Source of the DNA: Sphingomonas insulae
Lineage (GTDB): Bacteria > Pseudomonadota > Alphaproteobacteria > Sphingomonadales > Sphingomonadaceae
Direction: 5' to 3'
Assembly (NCBI RefSeq): GCF_010450875.1
Contig: NZ_CP048422.1
Coordinates: 923,001-987,000, forward strand
DNA: 64,000 bases
This document shows positions 14,929 to 23,906 of this stretch, in pieces (position 1 is the stretch's first letter; each line of letters opens with the position of its first letter). The notes under the pieces were generated by a model. The model worked only from the letters and a program-made list of their open reading frames with translations, searched no databases and was not told where the DNA came from. The position numbers and the translations under genes were made by a program.

Positions 14929-16239
14929 ATGCGCATCACGATGATCGGTTCGGGCTATGTCGGCCTGGTGTCCGGCGCCTGTTTCGCCGATTTCGGCCAC
15001 GACGTGATCTGTGTCGACAAGGACGACGGCAAGATCGCCGCGTTGAAGGCCGGGCGGATGCCGATCTACGAACCGGGGCTGGATGCTCTGGTGGCGACCA
15101 ATGTCGCGGCGGGGCGGCTGACCTTCACCACCGATCTCGCCGCGTCGGTGGCAGGCGTCGATGCGATCTTCATCGCGGTGGGTACTCCGTCGCGCCGTGG
15201 GGACGGCCATGCCGACCTCAGCTATGTGTTCGCCGCCACTGCGGAAATCGCCGCCGCGGTGACCGGACCGACCGTCGTCGTCACCAAGTCGACGGTCCCG
15301 GTCGGTACCGGCGACAAGGTCGAGGCGATCCTGCGCGAACAGCGTCCGGACATCGACATCCAGGTCGTCTCGAACCCCGAATTCCTGCGCGAGGGTGCGG
15401 CGATCGGCGATTTCAAGCGGCCGGATCGCATCGTCATCGGCACCGACGACGAGGGCGCGCGCAAGGTGATGCGCGGCGTGTACCGCCCGCTGTACCTCAA
15501 CGAATCGCCGATCCTGTTCACCGGGCGGCGGACGTCGGAACTCATCAAATATGCGGCGAACGCGTTCCTGGCGACCAAGATCACCTTCATCAACGAGATC
15601 GCCGACCTGTGCGAGGCGGTGGGTGCGAACGTCCAGGACGTCAGTCGCGGCATCGGTCTCGACAACCGCATCGGCAAGAAGTTCCTGCATGCAGGTCCAG
15701 GCTATGGCGGATCGTGCTTTCCCAAGGACACGCTGGCATTGCTGAAGACCGCCGAGGATGTCGAGAGCCCGATCCACATCGTCGAGGCGGTGGTGAAGGT
15801 GAACGATAGCCGCAAGCGGGCAATGGGCCGCAAGGTGCTGCACGCGCTGGCGGCAGGCGACGACGAGGCGAAGGGCAAGACCGTCGCTTTGCTCGGGCTG
15901 ACCTTCAAGCCCAATACCGACGATATGCGCGATGCACCCAGCATCGCGATCGCGCAGGCGCTGACCGATGCCGGCGTCACCGTGCGTGCCTATGACCCCG
16001 AGGGGATGGAGCCCGCGCAGCGGATGATGCCCGACCTGACCTATTGCAACGACGCCTATGAGGCGGCGAGCGGGGCGGATGCGGTGGTGATCGTCACCGA
16101 ATGGGATGCGTTCCGCGCGCTCGATCTCCCCAAGCTGAAGGCGATCATGGCTGCACCGGTGCTGGTCGATCTGCGCAACATCTATCGTCGGGACGACGTG
16201 GAGGGCGCGGGCTTCACCTATACGGCGGTCGGGCGCTGA
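14929..16239 (+). CDS. ugd: UDP-glucose 6-dehydrogenase
   Basis: Oxidises UDP-glucose to UDP-glucuronate with two NAD+, feeding exopolysaccharide and LPS sugar synthesis in the cytosol. The 436-residue protein has the N-terminal dinucleotide motif GSGYVG at residues 7-12, the conserved EFLREG and FKRPDRIVIG stretch, and the catalytic Cys in GPGYGGSCFPKD at about residue 263. The C-terminal NAD-binding half has GLTFKPNTDDMRDAPS. Length and motifs are normal. It stands alone after the repeat block. Its 3' end overlaps the convergent ygfZ gene by 22 bases. Confidence 0.97.
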   Translation: MRITMIGSGYVGLVSGACFADFGHDVICVDKDDGKIAALKAGRMPIYEPGLDALVATNVAAGRLTFTTDLAASVAGVDAIFIAVGTPSRRGDGHADLSYVFAATAEIAAAVTGPTVVVTKSTVPVGTGDKVEAILREQRPDIDIQVVSNPEFLREGAAIGDFKRPDRIVIGTDDEGARKVMRGVYRPLYLNESPILFTGRRTSELIKYAANAFLATKITFINEIADLCEAVGANVQDVSRGIGLDNRIGKKFLHAGPGYGGSCFPKDTLALLKTAEDVESPIHIVEAVVKVNDSRKRAMGRKVLHALAAGDDEAKGKTVALLGLTFKPNTDDMRDAPSIAIAQALTDAGVTVRAYDPEGMEPAQRMMPDLTYCNDAYEAASGADAVVIVTEWDAFRALDLPKLKAIMAAPVLVDLRNIYRRDDVEGAGFTYTAVGR

Positions 16240-16946
16240 TCTTCGGATAGCGCCGCCGCCAGCCAGTCCGGGATGCAGGCGTCGCCGAGATTGTCGACGC
16301 GGCGATGTTCGATCGCCAGACCGAGATCGGGATAGGTGGCGCGGGTGCGATCGCCCGCTTCCGCCAACGGTGCGACCACCAGCCTGCGGTTGACCTTTGC
16401 CCGGTGATGCATGCGGGCGGTGTTCTCCTGCCCGATATAGCAGCCGCTGGTGAAGCTGACCCCGTTCAGTTCGCGCGCGTTGCATTCGAGCCAGAGGGTT
16501 TCGCCATTGCCGAGCTCGCCGACGCCTTCGGTGACGCCGAGTGAAAGGCGATGCGCCAGCCATCCCTGCGCGGCGGTGGAGGGGACGGCCAGCCAGCGCC
16601 GGCCTAGCTGTGGCAGGCGGGGATCGGGAACGCCGTCGTCGCCATCGATGGACCAGTGAACCGCCAGCGCATCGTCGCGCGCGATGACGATGGCACGCCG
16701 AAGCCGGTAGAGACCGAGCCGGCGGATCAGCGCATTCGCCACAGCCGCCTCCACATCGAGCAGCAGGTCGTCGCCATCGGCCCAGACGATGAAGTCGAAC
16801 AGCGCCTTGCCCTGCGGGGTCAGCAATCCCGCCCAGACCGGCAATGGCCCCGTGACATCGTTGGTGACGAGGCCCTGAAGAAAACCGCGAACGTCCTCTC
16901 CGGACAGGCGGACGACGGCGCGGGTCGCGAGCGTGGTGGCATGCAT
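16218..16946 (-). CDS. ygfZ: Folate-binding YgfZ/GcvT-like Fe-S assembly protein
   Basis: YgfZ (IBA57 family) uses folate to help assemble or repair [4Fe-4S] proteins. The 242-residue protein has the family signature SGCYIGQEN at residues 167-175 containing the conserved Cys, FLQGLVTNDV near residue 22, and LLTPQGKALFDFIVW near 41. It is somewhat shorter than E. coli YgfZ (326), as in many alphaproteobacteria. It diverges from pyrC with a 70-base gap and converges with ugd. The start ATG at 16946 is the first of the frame. No partner Fe-S genes are adjacent. Confidence 0.9.
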   Translation of the reverse strand: MHATTLATRAVVRLSGEDVRGFLQGLVTNDVTGPLPVWAGLLTPQGKALFDFIVWADGDDLLLDVEAAVANALIRRLGLYRLRRAIVIARDDALAVHWSIDGDDGVPDPRLPQLGRRWLAVPSTAAQGWLAHRLSLGVTEGVGELGNGETLWLECNARELNGVSFTSGCYIGQENTARMHHRAKVNRRLVVAPLAEAGDRTRATYPDLGLAIEHRRVDNLGDACIPDWLAAALSEDQRPTAV

Positions 16947-17016
16947 CTACGCCACCTAGGCGTTGCGGCGCGTTTTCCAAGGTGGCGGCGCGGCGATGCG
17001 ACCGGTAGGAGGGCGC

Positions 17017-18042
17017 ATGACCGATCGCCTGACCATCCGCCGCCCCGACGACTGGCACGTCCACCTGCGCGACGGCGCGATGCTGCAGGCGGTGGCCGGC
17101 CACACCGCCCGCCAGTTCGCGCGGGCGATCATCATGCCGAACCTGACACCGCCGGTGACGGGCATCGCGATGGCGCAGGCGTATCGCGACCGCATCCGCG
17201 CCGCGCTGGGCGAGGACGTCGACTTCATGCCGCTGATGACCTGTTACCTGACCGACCATAGCGATGCGGAGGAGATCGCGGCGGGCCATGCGGCGGGCGT
17301 GTTCACCGCGTGCAAGCTGTACCCGGCGCATGCGACGACGAATTCGGCGCATGGCGTCACCGATATCCTGCGGCTGACGACCGTGCTCGAGACGCTGCAG
17401 CGGATCGGCATGCCGCTGCTAATCCATGGCGAGGTGACCGATCGCAGCATCGATATCTTCGATCGCGAGGCTGTGTTCGTGGAGCGGGTGCTGACGCCGC
17501 TGACCCGCGACTATCCGGCGCTGAAGATCGTGCTGGAACATATCACCACGGCCGAAGCCGCCGCGTTCGTGGCAGAGGCGGCGCATCCGATCGCAGCGAC
17601 GATCACGCCGCAGCATCTTCTCATCAACCGCAACGCGATCTTCGATGGTGGATTGCGGCCGCATGCCTATTGCCTGCCGGTGCTGAAGCGCGAGACGCAC
17701 CGGCTGGCGGTACGCCGGGCGGCAGTGTCTGGCAGTCCCCGCTTCTTCCTCGGCACCGACAGCGCTCCGCACGTCGTCGGCGCAAAGGAATCGGGCTGTG
17801 GATGCGCCGGTATCTTCAACGCGCCATTCGCGCTGGAGGCATATCTGCGGGTGTTCGAAGAGGAGAACGCGCTCGACCGGTTCGAAGGATTCGCGTCCGA
17901 ACATGGCGCGCGTTTCTATGGCCTGCCGTTGAACGACGGGACCGTGACGCTGGTGCGCAAGGCGGTGACGGTGCCGGATCGGATCGGCGACGTCGTGCCG
18001 TTCCTGGCGGGCGAGACGCTGGGCTGGCGGTTCGAGGGTTAG
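17017..18042 (+). CDS. pyrC: Dihydroorotase, class II
   Basis: Cyclises carbamoyl aspartate to dihydroorotate in pyrimidine synthesis. The 341-residue protein is close to E. coli PyrC (348). Metal ligands visible: DDWHVHLRDG (His14, His16), the lysine carboxylated in this family in ACKLYPAHATTNS (Lys100), HGEVTD (about His137), LEHITT, and the Asp of LGTDSAPH. ATG at 17017 is chosen because AGGAGG lies four bases upstream and homologues begin at this point; an in-frame ATG further up would add a low-complexity tail. Confidence 0.96.
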   Translation: MTDRLTIRRPDDWHVHLRDGAMLQAVAGHTARQFARAIIMPNLTPPVTGIAMAQAYRDRIRAALGEDVDFMPLMTCYLTDHSDAEEIAAGHAAGVFTACKLYPAHATTNSAHGVTDILRLTTVLETLQRIGMPLLIHGEVTDRSIDIFDREAVFVERVLTPLTRDYPALKIVLEHITTAEAAAFVAEAAHPIAATITPQHLLINRNAIFDGGLRPHAYCLPVLKRETHRLAVRRAAVSGSPRFFLGTDSAPHVVGAKESGCGCAGIFNAPFALEAYLRVFEEENALDRFEGFASEHGARFYGLPLNDGTVTLVRKAVTVPDRIGDVVPFLAGETLGWRFEG

Positions 18043-18095
18043 CCTGCGCTCGGGACCCACGCGTCGCAGCCGACGACGCGGCGTGTGACGGGCTC

Positions 18096-18119
18096 GGTCC
18101 GCCGGTTGGCTGGCGGACC
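18096..18119. terminator. Hairpin between convergent pyrC and DUF1134 gene
   Basis: GGTCCGCCGG-TTGG-CTGGCGGACC forms a roughly 10-bp stem between two convergent genes. There is no proper T run on either strand, so it may be a bidirectional, Rho-aided terminator or only a stable hairpin. Confidence 0.4.
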
Positions 18120-18140
18120 TTGCTGCCCTAAGCGCTCGGC

Positions 18141-18896
18141 CTAGAACGGCATCCACTTCGCGGTGTGGGTGATCTTCATGTAGCCGACGTTGACGCCGGC
18201 GCGATAGCCGACGCCGAGGCGGATCGGGATCAGTACGATATTGCCGCGGCGCAGATAGGTCGCGGCGAATCCGCCGACGAGGTACAGCCGCCCCTCCGCC
18301 GCCGGGAACCGGTGAAACAGATCCTCGGTATCGTAGAGGTTGTAGACCAGCACGAAGACCTTGTTGGCATCGCCGCCGACGTCGAAGCCGACCGACGGTC
18401 CGGTCCAGTAGACCGGCTGCTGCCCCTCGACCTTGTGGCTCATGATACCCGATCCGTAGCGCAGGCCGACGACGAACGCGCCAGCGGCTTCGCGCCCCGC
18501 GATATAGGCGTTGGGTTGCCCCTGGTCCTTCAGGACCTTCTCCAGCATGCCCGCGAGCCCTGCGGCGCCCTTGCCGAACACGCCTTCACCCGCGGCAAGC
18601 AGATCCTCGCGCTGGTACGTGGCGGCGGCCTGGCTGGTCGCCTCGGCACGCGCCTCCTGCTGCGCGGGCGAGGCGGCGGCGGGATAGGGCGCCGGCGCGG
18701 GATCGAAACCGGGCGCGGGGGCCTCCTGCCGGACCGGGGCGGGCGTTGCAGTCCGGGGGGTGGCGCGCGGCGTCGGCCGGACGGGGGTGGAAAGATCGCC
18801 GTCGATCGCGCGATTGGGGTCGATCGTCGTCACCTGTGCAGGGGCGCTCCCGGCGAGCAGGCTCGCTATCGCTATCCCGAATCCCATCACACGCAT
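18141..18896 (-). CDS. Secreted DUF1134-family protein
   Basis: A 251-residue protein with a signal peptide (MRVMGFGIAIASLLAGSAPAQ), a disordered Pro/Ala-rich segment to about residue 90, and a DUF1134 domain (EGVFGKGAAGLAGMLEKVL, PNAYIAGREAAGAFVVGLRY, GQQPVYWTGPSVGFDVGGD, YLVGGFAATYLRR). DUF1134 proteins are alphaproteobacterial, and an SYLF-like lipid-binding fold has been suggested; the role is unknown. I used ATG at 18896, which puts a clean signal peptide first and has GGGGGA upstream, over ATG at 18935. It stands alone, converging with pyrC. Confidence 0.88.
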   Translation of the reverse strand: MRVMGFGIAIASLLAGSAPAQVTTIDPNRAIDGDLSTPVRPTPRATPRTATPAPVRQEAPAPGFDPAPAPYPAAASPAQQEARAEATSQAAATYQREDLLAAGEGVFGKGAAGLAGMLEKVLKDQGQPNAYIAGREAAGAFVVGLRYGSGIMSHKVEGQQPVYWTGPSVGFDVGGDANKVFVLVYNLYDTEDLFHRFPAAEGRLYLVGGFAATYLRRGNIVLIPIRLGVGYRAGVNVGYMKITHTAKWMPF

Positions 18897-19076
18897 GACG
18901 TCCCCCATCGCAATCCCGGCGCCCCGCTGCAGCACCGACGCGACGACGTTAACCAGTGTCGCGGTTGCCCGGCAATGAACGAACGGCGATCTGGCGTGAA
19001 ATTACGTCCGATCGCAGCCGCCAGCCCTGTTGATCGCACCGCAGACCGTCGCTATAGCCCCACTCCTGCCGCAGCC

Positions 19077-19166
19077 GGAGACGTGGGTGAGTGGCTGAAA
19101 CCAACGCTTTGCTAAAGCGTCGTACGGGAAACCGTACCGAGGGTTCGAATCCCTCCGTCTCCGCCA
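19077..19166 (+). tRNA. tRNA-Ser(GCT)
   Basis: A full cloverleaf: acceptor GGAGACG/CGTCTCC, anticodon loop TTGCTAA with anticodon GCT (reads AGC/AGU), a long variable arm (CGTACGGG-AAA-CCGTACCG region) as expected for serine, TTCGAAT T loop, discriminator G and an encoded CCA at 19164-19166. Confidence 0.97.
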
Positions 19167-19803
19167 TATCGCTGCCGCAGGATAAACGACCGGCCTTGGG
19201 TCCCGCTTCCGGCGCATTCGCTTGAGACGCTTTCAAATGTCGTGCCGGTATTCGCGTGGCTGTCCGGTATATCGTCACCTGACGGGCTATGAACCTGGTG
19301 CGCGGCAACGCCGGTTGTGATGGCCGGAGCCTGGCGACGGACAAATCGGTCTTCGTGCGCCCGTCGGGCAGGCCATCCATTCGATCTGGTCGAGCGATGT
19401 GCGGCGCCTAGCGCCCGTCGGGCAAGCGCTTCGGTGGCGCCCCGGCCCTTTCGCCTGATCATGCAGACAGTGCAGCGCCCTATTCTTCCGTATGACGAAC
19501 TTGAACGCAGCAGGCTAAACCTGCTCAAGTCGCTCGGCAGAGACCGAGCCGCCTTGGTCATCGAGAGCAAGGGCCTTGGCCACCTCCCGGCCCCTCAGAC
19601 CTGGCGACCGCTTTAGCTCCCGCTTGCCCGCCATAACGGCACGCATATCCGCCGGTGTCTTCACTCGGAAAATAATGGCCCTCGTTCGGAGCGCGATGGA
19701 GGTGTGAATACATTGGCTGTCGTCTTCGTACCTTCGTACCAGACGCTCGCGAAAATCCTCGGATTTCCGCCAAACCCCAGGCTTTCTAAGCCTTGGGGGA
19801 AAA
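19167..19803. other. Gap between two tRNA genes; no assigned gene
   Basis: 637 bases between tRNA-Ser and tRNA-Leu. Short open frames exist on both strands. One minus-strand frame contains RVKTPADMRAVMAGKRELKR and a conserved-looking Lys/Arg helix (about 19515-19690), but I do not recognise it, it has no clear ribosome-binding site, and it runs into the tRNA. I see no integrase, no direct repeat of a tRNA end and no hairpin terminator. It could be a decayed insertion. Confidence 0.4.
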
Positions 19804-19890
19804 TGGTGCCCAGAAGAGGACTCGAACCTCCACGACCTTGCGATCGCCAGCACCTGAAGCTGGTGCGTCTACCAATTCCGCCATCTGGGC
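19804..19890 (-). tRNA. tRNA-Leu(CAG)
   Basis: On the minus strand: acceptor GCCCAGA/TCTGGGC, D-arm GGCGGAATTGGTAGACGC typical of leucine tRNA, anticodon loop TTCAGGT with anticodon CAG, long variable arm, GTTCGAGTC T arm, discriminator A and an encoded CCA (19804-19806). It lies convergently to tRNA-Ser across a 637-base gap. Confidence 0.96.
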
Positions 19891-19998
19891 ACGGGGTAGG
19901 CGGCGGCCTTTAGGGGGCGGTCGGCGCGCTTGTCAACACGGGTTTCGCGGGGCAAGGGGCAGATCGTCAGGAAAGCGACGAAAAAAGGCTGCAGGCGC

Positions 19999-20928
19999 AT
20001 GAAGGACAAGCTGGTTACGATCTTCGGGGGCGGCGGTTTCGTCGGCCGCTACGTGGTGCAGGCCCTGCTGCGCGGCGGCGCACGGGTTCGCATCGCCGAG
20101 CGCGATCCGCGCCATGCCTGGTTCCTGAAGCCGCTGGGTGGCCTCGGCCAGACGCAGTTCGTCGCTGCCGACGTGACGCTGCCCGAGACGGTGCGTCGGG
20201 CGGTGGCGGGGGCCGACGTGGTCATCAACATGGTCGGCGTGCTCGCCGGCGATTTCGAGCGCATCCACGTCACCGGCGCGCGCAACGTCGCCGAAGCGGC
20301 GGCGGCGGCGGGCGCCGAAGCGCTGGTGCACATGTCGGCGATCGGCGCCGATCCCGCCGCAGCGTCCGCCTACGGCAGCAGCAAGGGGCGCGGCGAAGAG
20401 GCGGTGCGCGCCGCCTTCCCGAACGCCGCGATCATCCGCCCGTCGATCGTCTTCGGTCGCGAGGATCAGTTCATCAACCGGTTCGCCGCGATGATCGGCA
20501 AATCGCCGGTGGTGCCGGTGCTGCGCGCGCCGGTGAAGTTCCAGCCGGTGTTCGTCGGCGATGTCGGCGATGCGATGGCGGCGGCCACCGACCCGCGCTT
20601 CGCCGGGCGGACGTTCGAACTCGGCGGCCCGGACGTGATGAGCATGGGCGCGATCATCCGCTGGATCGCCGCGACGATCGGGCGGTCGCCGTCGATCGTC
20701 GAACTGCCCGACATGGCGGGATCGCTGCTCGCCAGCCTGCCGCTAGCGCCAATCAGCAAGGACCAGTGGCTGATGCTCCAGCGCGACAATGTCGTCGCGC
20801 CGGGCGCCGCCGGTCTCGATACCCTCGGGATCGATGCGACGCCGCTGCAGTCGGTCGCACCCGAATGGCTGGTGCGCTTTCGCCGGACCGGCCGGTTCGG
20901 ACGCCGCGCCGATACGCTTGCCGCTTAA
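19999..20928 (+). CDS. NDUFA9-like NAD(P)-binding protein (atypical SDR)
   Basis: A 309-residue Rossmann-fold protein of the complex I NDUFA9 subunit-like family. The start MKDKLVTIFGGGGFVGRYVV gives the glycine-rich nucleotide motif, followed by ADVVINMVGVL, YGSSKGRGEEAV (the YxxxK-like site) and IRPSIVFGREDQFINRFA. The family is related to the accessory complex I subunit and to quinone/NAD(P)H-binding reductases; a catalytic role here is unproven. ATG at 19999 starts at the family boundary, though an open frame extends 23 codons upstream. The next gene uppP begins 15 bases after its stop, so they may be co-transcribed. Confidence 0.87.
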   Translation: MKDKLVTIFGGGGFVGRYVVQALLRGGARVRIAERDPRHAWFLKPLGGLGQTQFVAADVTLPETVRRAVAGADVVINMVGVLAGDFERIHVTGARNVAEAAAAAGAEALVHMSAIGADPAAASAYGSSKGRGEEAVRAAFPNAAIIRPSIVFGREDQFINRFAAMIGKSPVVPVLRAPVKFQPVFVGDVGDAMAAATDPRFAGRTFELGGPDVMSMGAIIRWIAATIGRSPSIVELPDMAGSLLASLPLAPISKDQWLMLQRDNVVAPGAAGLDTLGIDATPLQSVAPEWLVRFRRTGRFGRRADTLAA

Positions 20929-20943
20929 GCCTTAGGAACGTTC

Positions 20944-21741
20944 ATGGACCTTCTCACCGTCATCCTCCTCGGCATCGTCGAGGGGGTCACCGAGTTCCTG
21001 CCCGTTTCGTCGACCGGGCACCTGATCCTCGCCGGCACACTGCTCGGCGTGCAGGACAAGGCGACCGCGACGTTCGACATCGTCATCCAGCTGGGCGCGA
21101 TCCTGGCGGTCGTGGTGCTCTACTGGCGCCGCTTCTGGGACGTCGCGACAGGGCTGTTCGCCGGACAGCCGCGGTCGTTCGCCTTCGTCCGCAACATCGC
21201 GCTCGGTTTCCTGCCTGCCGCGGCGATCGGCGTGATCGTCTACAAGGCGGTGAAGGCGCTGCTCGAAAGCCCGACGGTGGTCGCGGCCGCGCTGATCGTC
21301 GGCGGCATCGCCATCCTGGCGATCGAGCGGATGGTGAAGCAGGCGCGCATCGAATCGGTTGAGGCGATGCCCTGGACGACGGCGCTGGGCGTCGGCGTGA
21401 TCCAGTGCCTGGCGATGATCCCCGGCGTCAGCCGTTCCGGAGCGACGATCATGGGCGCGCTGAGCCTGGGCGTCGATCGCAAGGCCGCGGCGGAATTCTC
21501 GTTCTTCCTGGCGATACCGACGATGCTCGCCGCCTCCGCTTACGACCTGCTGAAGTCGGGCGCGGTGCTGGGCGAGGGGGAGTGGCTGAGCATCGCGATC
21601 GGCTTCGTCGTGTCGTTCGTCGTGGCGCTGGTGGTCATCCGCTGGTTCGTCGGCATCGTCAGCCGCCACGGCTTTGCGCCCTTCGCCTGGTACCGGATCG
21701 TCGTCGGTGCGGTGGCGCTCGTTGCCCTCCAGCTACGATAG
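20944..21741 (+). CDS. uppP: Undecaprenyl-diphosphate phosphatase
   Basis: Integral membrane enzyme (BacA type) that recycles the lipid carrier for peptidoglycan and other envelope polymers. The 265-residue protein shows the two family motifs: [15 protein letters not shown] (residues 13-27) and PGVSRSG (160-166), plus about seven to eight hydrophobic segments. Start ATG has AGGAACGTTC upstream. It follows the NDUFA9-like gene by 15 bases. Overexpression of such proteins gives bacitracin tolerance, which is known of the family only. Confidence 0.96.
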   Translation: MDLLTVILLGIVEGVTEFLPVSSTGHLILAGTLLGVQDKATATFDIVIQLGAILAVVVLYWRRFWDVATGLFAGQPRSFAFVRNIALGFLPAAAIGVIVYKAVKALLESPTVVAAALIVGGIAILAIERMVKQARIESVEAMPWTTALGVGVIQCLAMIPGVSRSGATIMGALSLGVDRKAAAEFSFFLAIPTMLAASAYDLLKSGAVLGEGEWLSIAIGFVVSFVVALVVIRWFVGIVSRHGFAPFAWYRIVVGAVALVALQLR

Positions 21742-21894
21742 GACCGATTCCATATCTATTATTGGGATCTAGACGAGCACCACTGATCGAAGCCTAAGAT
21801 ATTTGACGAAACACGGTCAGTACAGCTGACATTTTATGCATTTTATGCGTGACATGACCCCTCCGGCTTCGTAGCGGCGAAGCAGGAGGGCCTC

Positions 21895-23328
21895 ATGGCG
21901 CACGATTCGATGCTCAAGTTCGTTGACCGGCCGCAGGCGTATCCGGCCAAGCGACAGGCGGACGTCCGCGCGGAAGATTTCGCGGAGATCGCCGCCCGCT
22001 ACGCGCCGCCGACAGCGGAGGATCAGGCGGGGCGCTGTTCGCAATGCGGCGTGCCCTATTGCTCGGTGCATTGCCCGCTGCACAACCACATCCCCGACTG
22101 GCTGCGGCTGACCGCCGAGGGGCGGTTGCGCGAGGCCTATGAGCTGAGCAACGCGACCTCGACCATGCCCGAGATCTGCGGCCGCATCTGCCCGCAGGAC
22201 CGGCTGTGCGAGGGCAATTGCGTCATCGAATTCACCGGCCACGGCGCGGTGACGATCGGATCGGTCGAAAAGTTCATCACCGACACCGCCTGGGAAGAAG
22301 GCTGGGTCGAGCCATTGGTCGCCGGGCCGGCGCGCGGGCAATCGGTGGCGGTGATCGGCGCCGGGCCGGCGGGCCTGACCGCCGCCGAATACCTGCGCGG
22401 TCATGGCTATGACGTCCACGTCTACGATCGGCATGATCGCGCCGGCGGCCTGCTGACCTATGGCATCCCCGGCTTCAAGCTGGAAAAGCCCGTCGTCATG
22501 CGCCGGGTCGAGCGGCTGAAAGCGGGCGGCATCGTCTTCCACGAAGGCTTCGGCGTCGGCGAACACGCCAGCCTCGACGACCTGCGCCAGCGCCACGATG
22601 CGGTGTTGATCGCGACCGGCGTCTACAAGGCGCGCGCGCTCGATGTCGCCGGCGGCGACGACGAACGCGTGGTGGCCGCGCTCGACTTCCTCATCGCCTC
22701 GAACCGCAAGGGGTTCGGCGATGCGGTTCCCGCGTTCGACGGGGGCAGCCTCAATGCCGAGGGCAAGCACGTCGTCGTGATCGGCGGCGGCGACACCGCG
22801 ATGGACTGCGTCCGCACCGCGATCCGCCAGGGCGCGGCGTCGGTGAAGTGCCTGTACCGCCGCGACCGCACCAACATGCCCGGCAGCCAGCGCGAAGTGA
22901 CCAATGCGGAAGAGGAGGGCGCCGAATTCGTCTGGCTGTCCGCCCCCGCCGCCTTCGACGCCGACGGCACGGTCCGCGCCCGCCGGATGCGGCTCGGCGC
23001 GCCCGACGCCAGCGGCCGCCGCGCGCCGGAGGCCGACCCGAGCGGCGACTTCACGCTGCACGCCGACCTCGTGGTGAAGGCGCTCGGCTTCGATGCCGAG
23101 GATCTGCCCGCGCTGTTCGGCGCACCGGAACTGGGCGTCAGCCGCTGGGGCACGGTACTGGTCGACGGCAAGACGCTGATGACCAGCCTCGACGGCGTCT
23201 TCGCGGCGGGGGACATCGTGCGCGGCGCGAGCCTGGTGGTCTGGGCGATCCGCGACGGCCGCGACGTCGCCGCAACGATGCACAAGTGGCTCAAGGCGAA
23301 GGTGAAGGCGGCGAGGGTCGCGGCATGA
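21895..23328 (+). CDS. gltD: Glutamate synthase, small (beta) subunit
   Basis: The NADPH-oxidising subunit of bacterial glutamate synthase, transferring electrons to the large subunit for glutamate formation. The 477-residue protein begins with two Cys clusters for Fe-S centres (C48, C51, C56, C60 and C95, C99, C105, C109), then an FAD motif GAGPAGLTAAEYL and an NADPH motif GGGDTAMDCVR. GGAGGG sits a few bases before ATG. The preceding gap is unusually AT-rich and contains a direct repeat around GCATTTTATGC, so it may carry the promoter. It overlaps the DUF2059 gene by ATGA. Confidence 0.96.
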   Translation: MAHDSMLKFVDRPQAYPAKRQADVRAEDFAEIAARYAPPTAEDQAGRCSQCGVPYCSVHCPLHNHIPDWLRLTAEGRLREAYELSNATSTMPEICGRICPQDRLCEGNCVIEFTGHGAVTIGSVEKFITDTAWEEGWVEPLVAGPARGQSVAVIGAGPAGLTAAEYLRGHGYDVHVYDRHDRAGGLLTYGIPGFKLEKPVVMRRVERLKAGGIVFHEGFGVGEHASLDDLRQRHDAVLIATGVYKARALDVAGGDDERVVAALDFLIASNRKGFGDAVPAFDGGSLNAEGKHVVVIGGGDTAMDCVRTAIRQGAASVKCLYRRDRTNMPGSQREVTNAEEEGAEFVWLSAPAAFDADGTVRARRMRLGAPDASGRRAPEADPSGDFTLHADLVVKALGFDAEDLPALFGAPELGVSRWGTVLVDGKTLMTSLDGVFAAGDIVRGASLVVWAIRDGRDVAATMHKWLKAKVKAARVAA

Positions 23329-23897
23329 GTCGCCCCATTATCCTGCTGACCGCAATGCTGCTGCCGACGCCGTTGCCGGCGGCGGCTCAGGTCGCGCCGG
23401 GCGCTCCGGTGGCTTCGGTGGCGGTTCCGGGATCGATCGACACGGCGCGGGCGATCGTCGCGCGCATGCAGATCGACCGTACGATGGATCCGTTGTTCCA
23501 GCAGATCATGCCGCTGATGATCTCCAATGTCGAAAATGCGATGCTGGCCGATGCGCGGACGCCCGACCCGCTGAAATCGCGGCTGGGGACGGATGCGGGG
23601 CGCAAGCAGGTCGGCACGATCATCGCCGAAGAGTTCACGGCCGCGTTTCGCCAACGCTATCCCGATATCGGAGCCGCGGCGGCCGAAGAGTATCGCAAGC
23701 TGTTCAGTGAGCCGGAACTGCGTGCCATTCTCGCCTTCTATACCTCGCCTGCGGGGGCCAAGCTGTTGCAGGCGCAGCCGCAGTTGCAGCAGGTGCTGTC
23801 CGAACAGGGCAGGGTGCTCGGGCGCGAAGCCGGCATGGCCGCCTTTCCCAGGATTCAGGCCCGTCTCGCGGCGCTCGGCGCCCCCACGGCCAAATAG
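23325..23897 (+). CDS. Secreted DUF2059 protein
   Basis: A 190-residue protein with a probable signal peptide (LLTAMLLPTPLPAAAQ), then a DUF2059 domain: FQQIMPLMISN, EEFTAAFRQRYPDIGAAAAEEYRKLFSEPELRAILAFY and TSPAGAKLLQAQPQL. The family is periplasmic and helical, and its function is unknown. It is placed between the two glutamate synthase genes, overlapping gltD by four bases and ending nine bases before gltB. That gene order is unusual and suggests co-transcription, though a functional link to glutamate synthase is not evident. Confidence 0.87.
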   Translation: MSRPIILLTAMLLPTPLPAAAQVAPGAPVASVAVPGSIDTARAIVARMQIDRTMDPLFQQIMPLMISNVENAMLADARTPDPLKSRLGTDAGRKQVGTIIAEEFTAAFRQRYPDIGAAAAEEYRKLFSEPELRAILAFYTSPAGAKLLQAQPQLQQVLSEQGRVLGREAGMAAFPRIQARLAALGAPTAK

Positions 23898-23906
23898 GAT
23901 CGACCG

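Noticed and set aside
19077..19890. Integration site using the tRNA genes
   Set aside because: No integrase, and no duplicated tRNA 3' end could be found between tRNA-Ser and tRNA-Leu.
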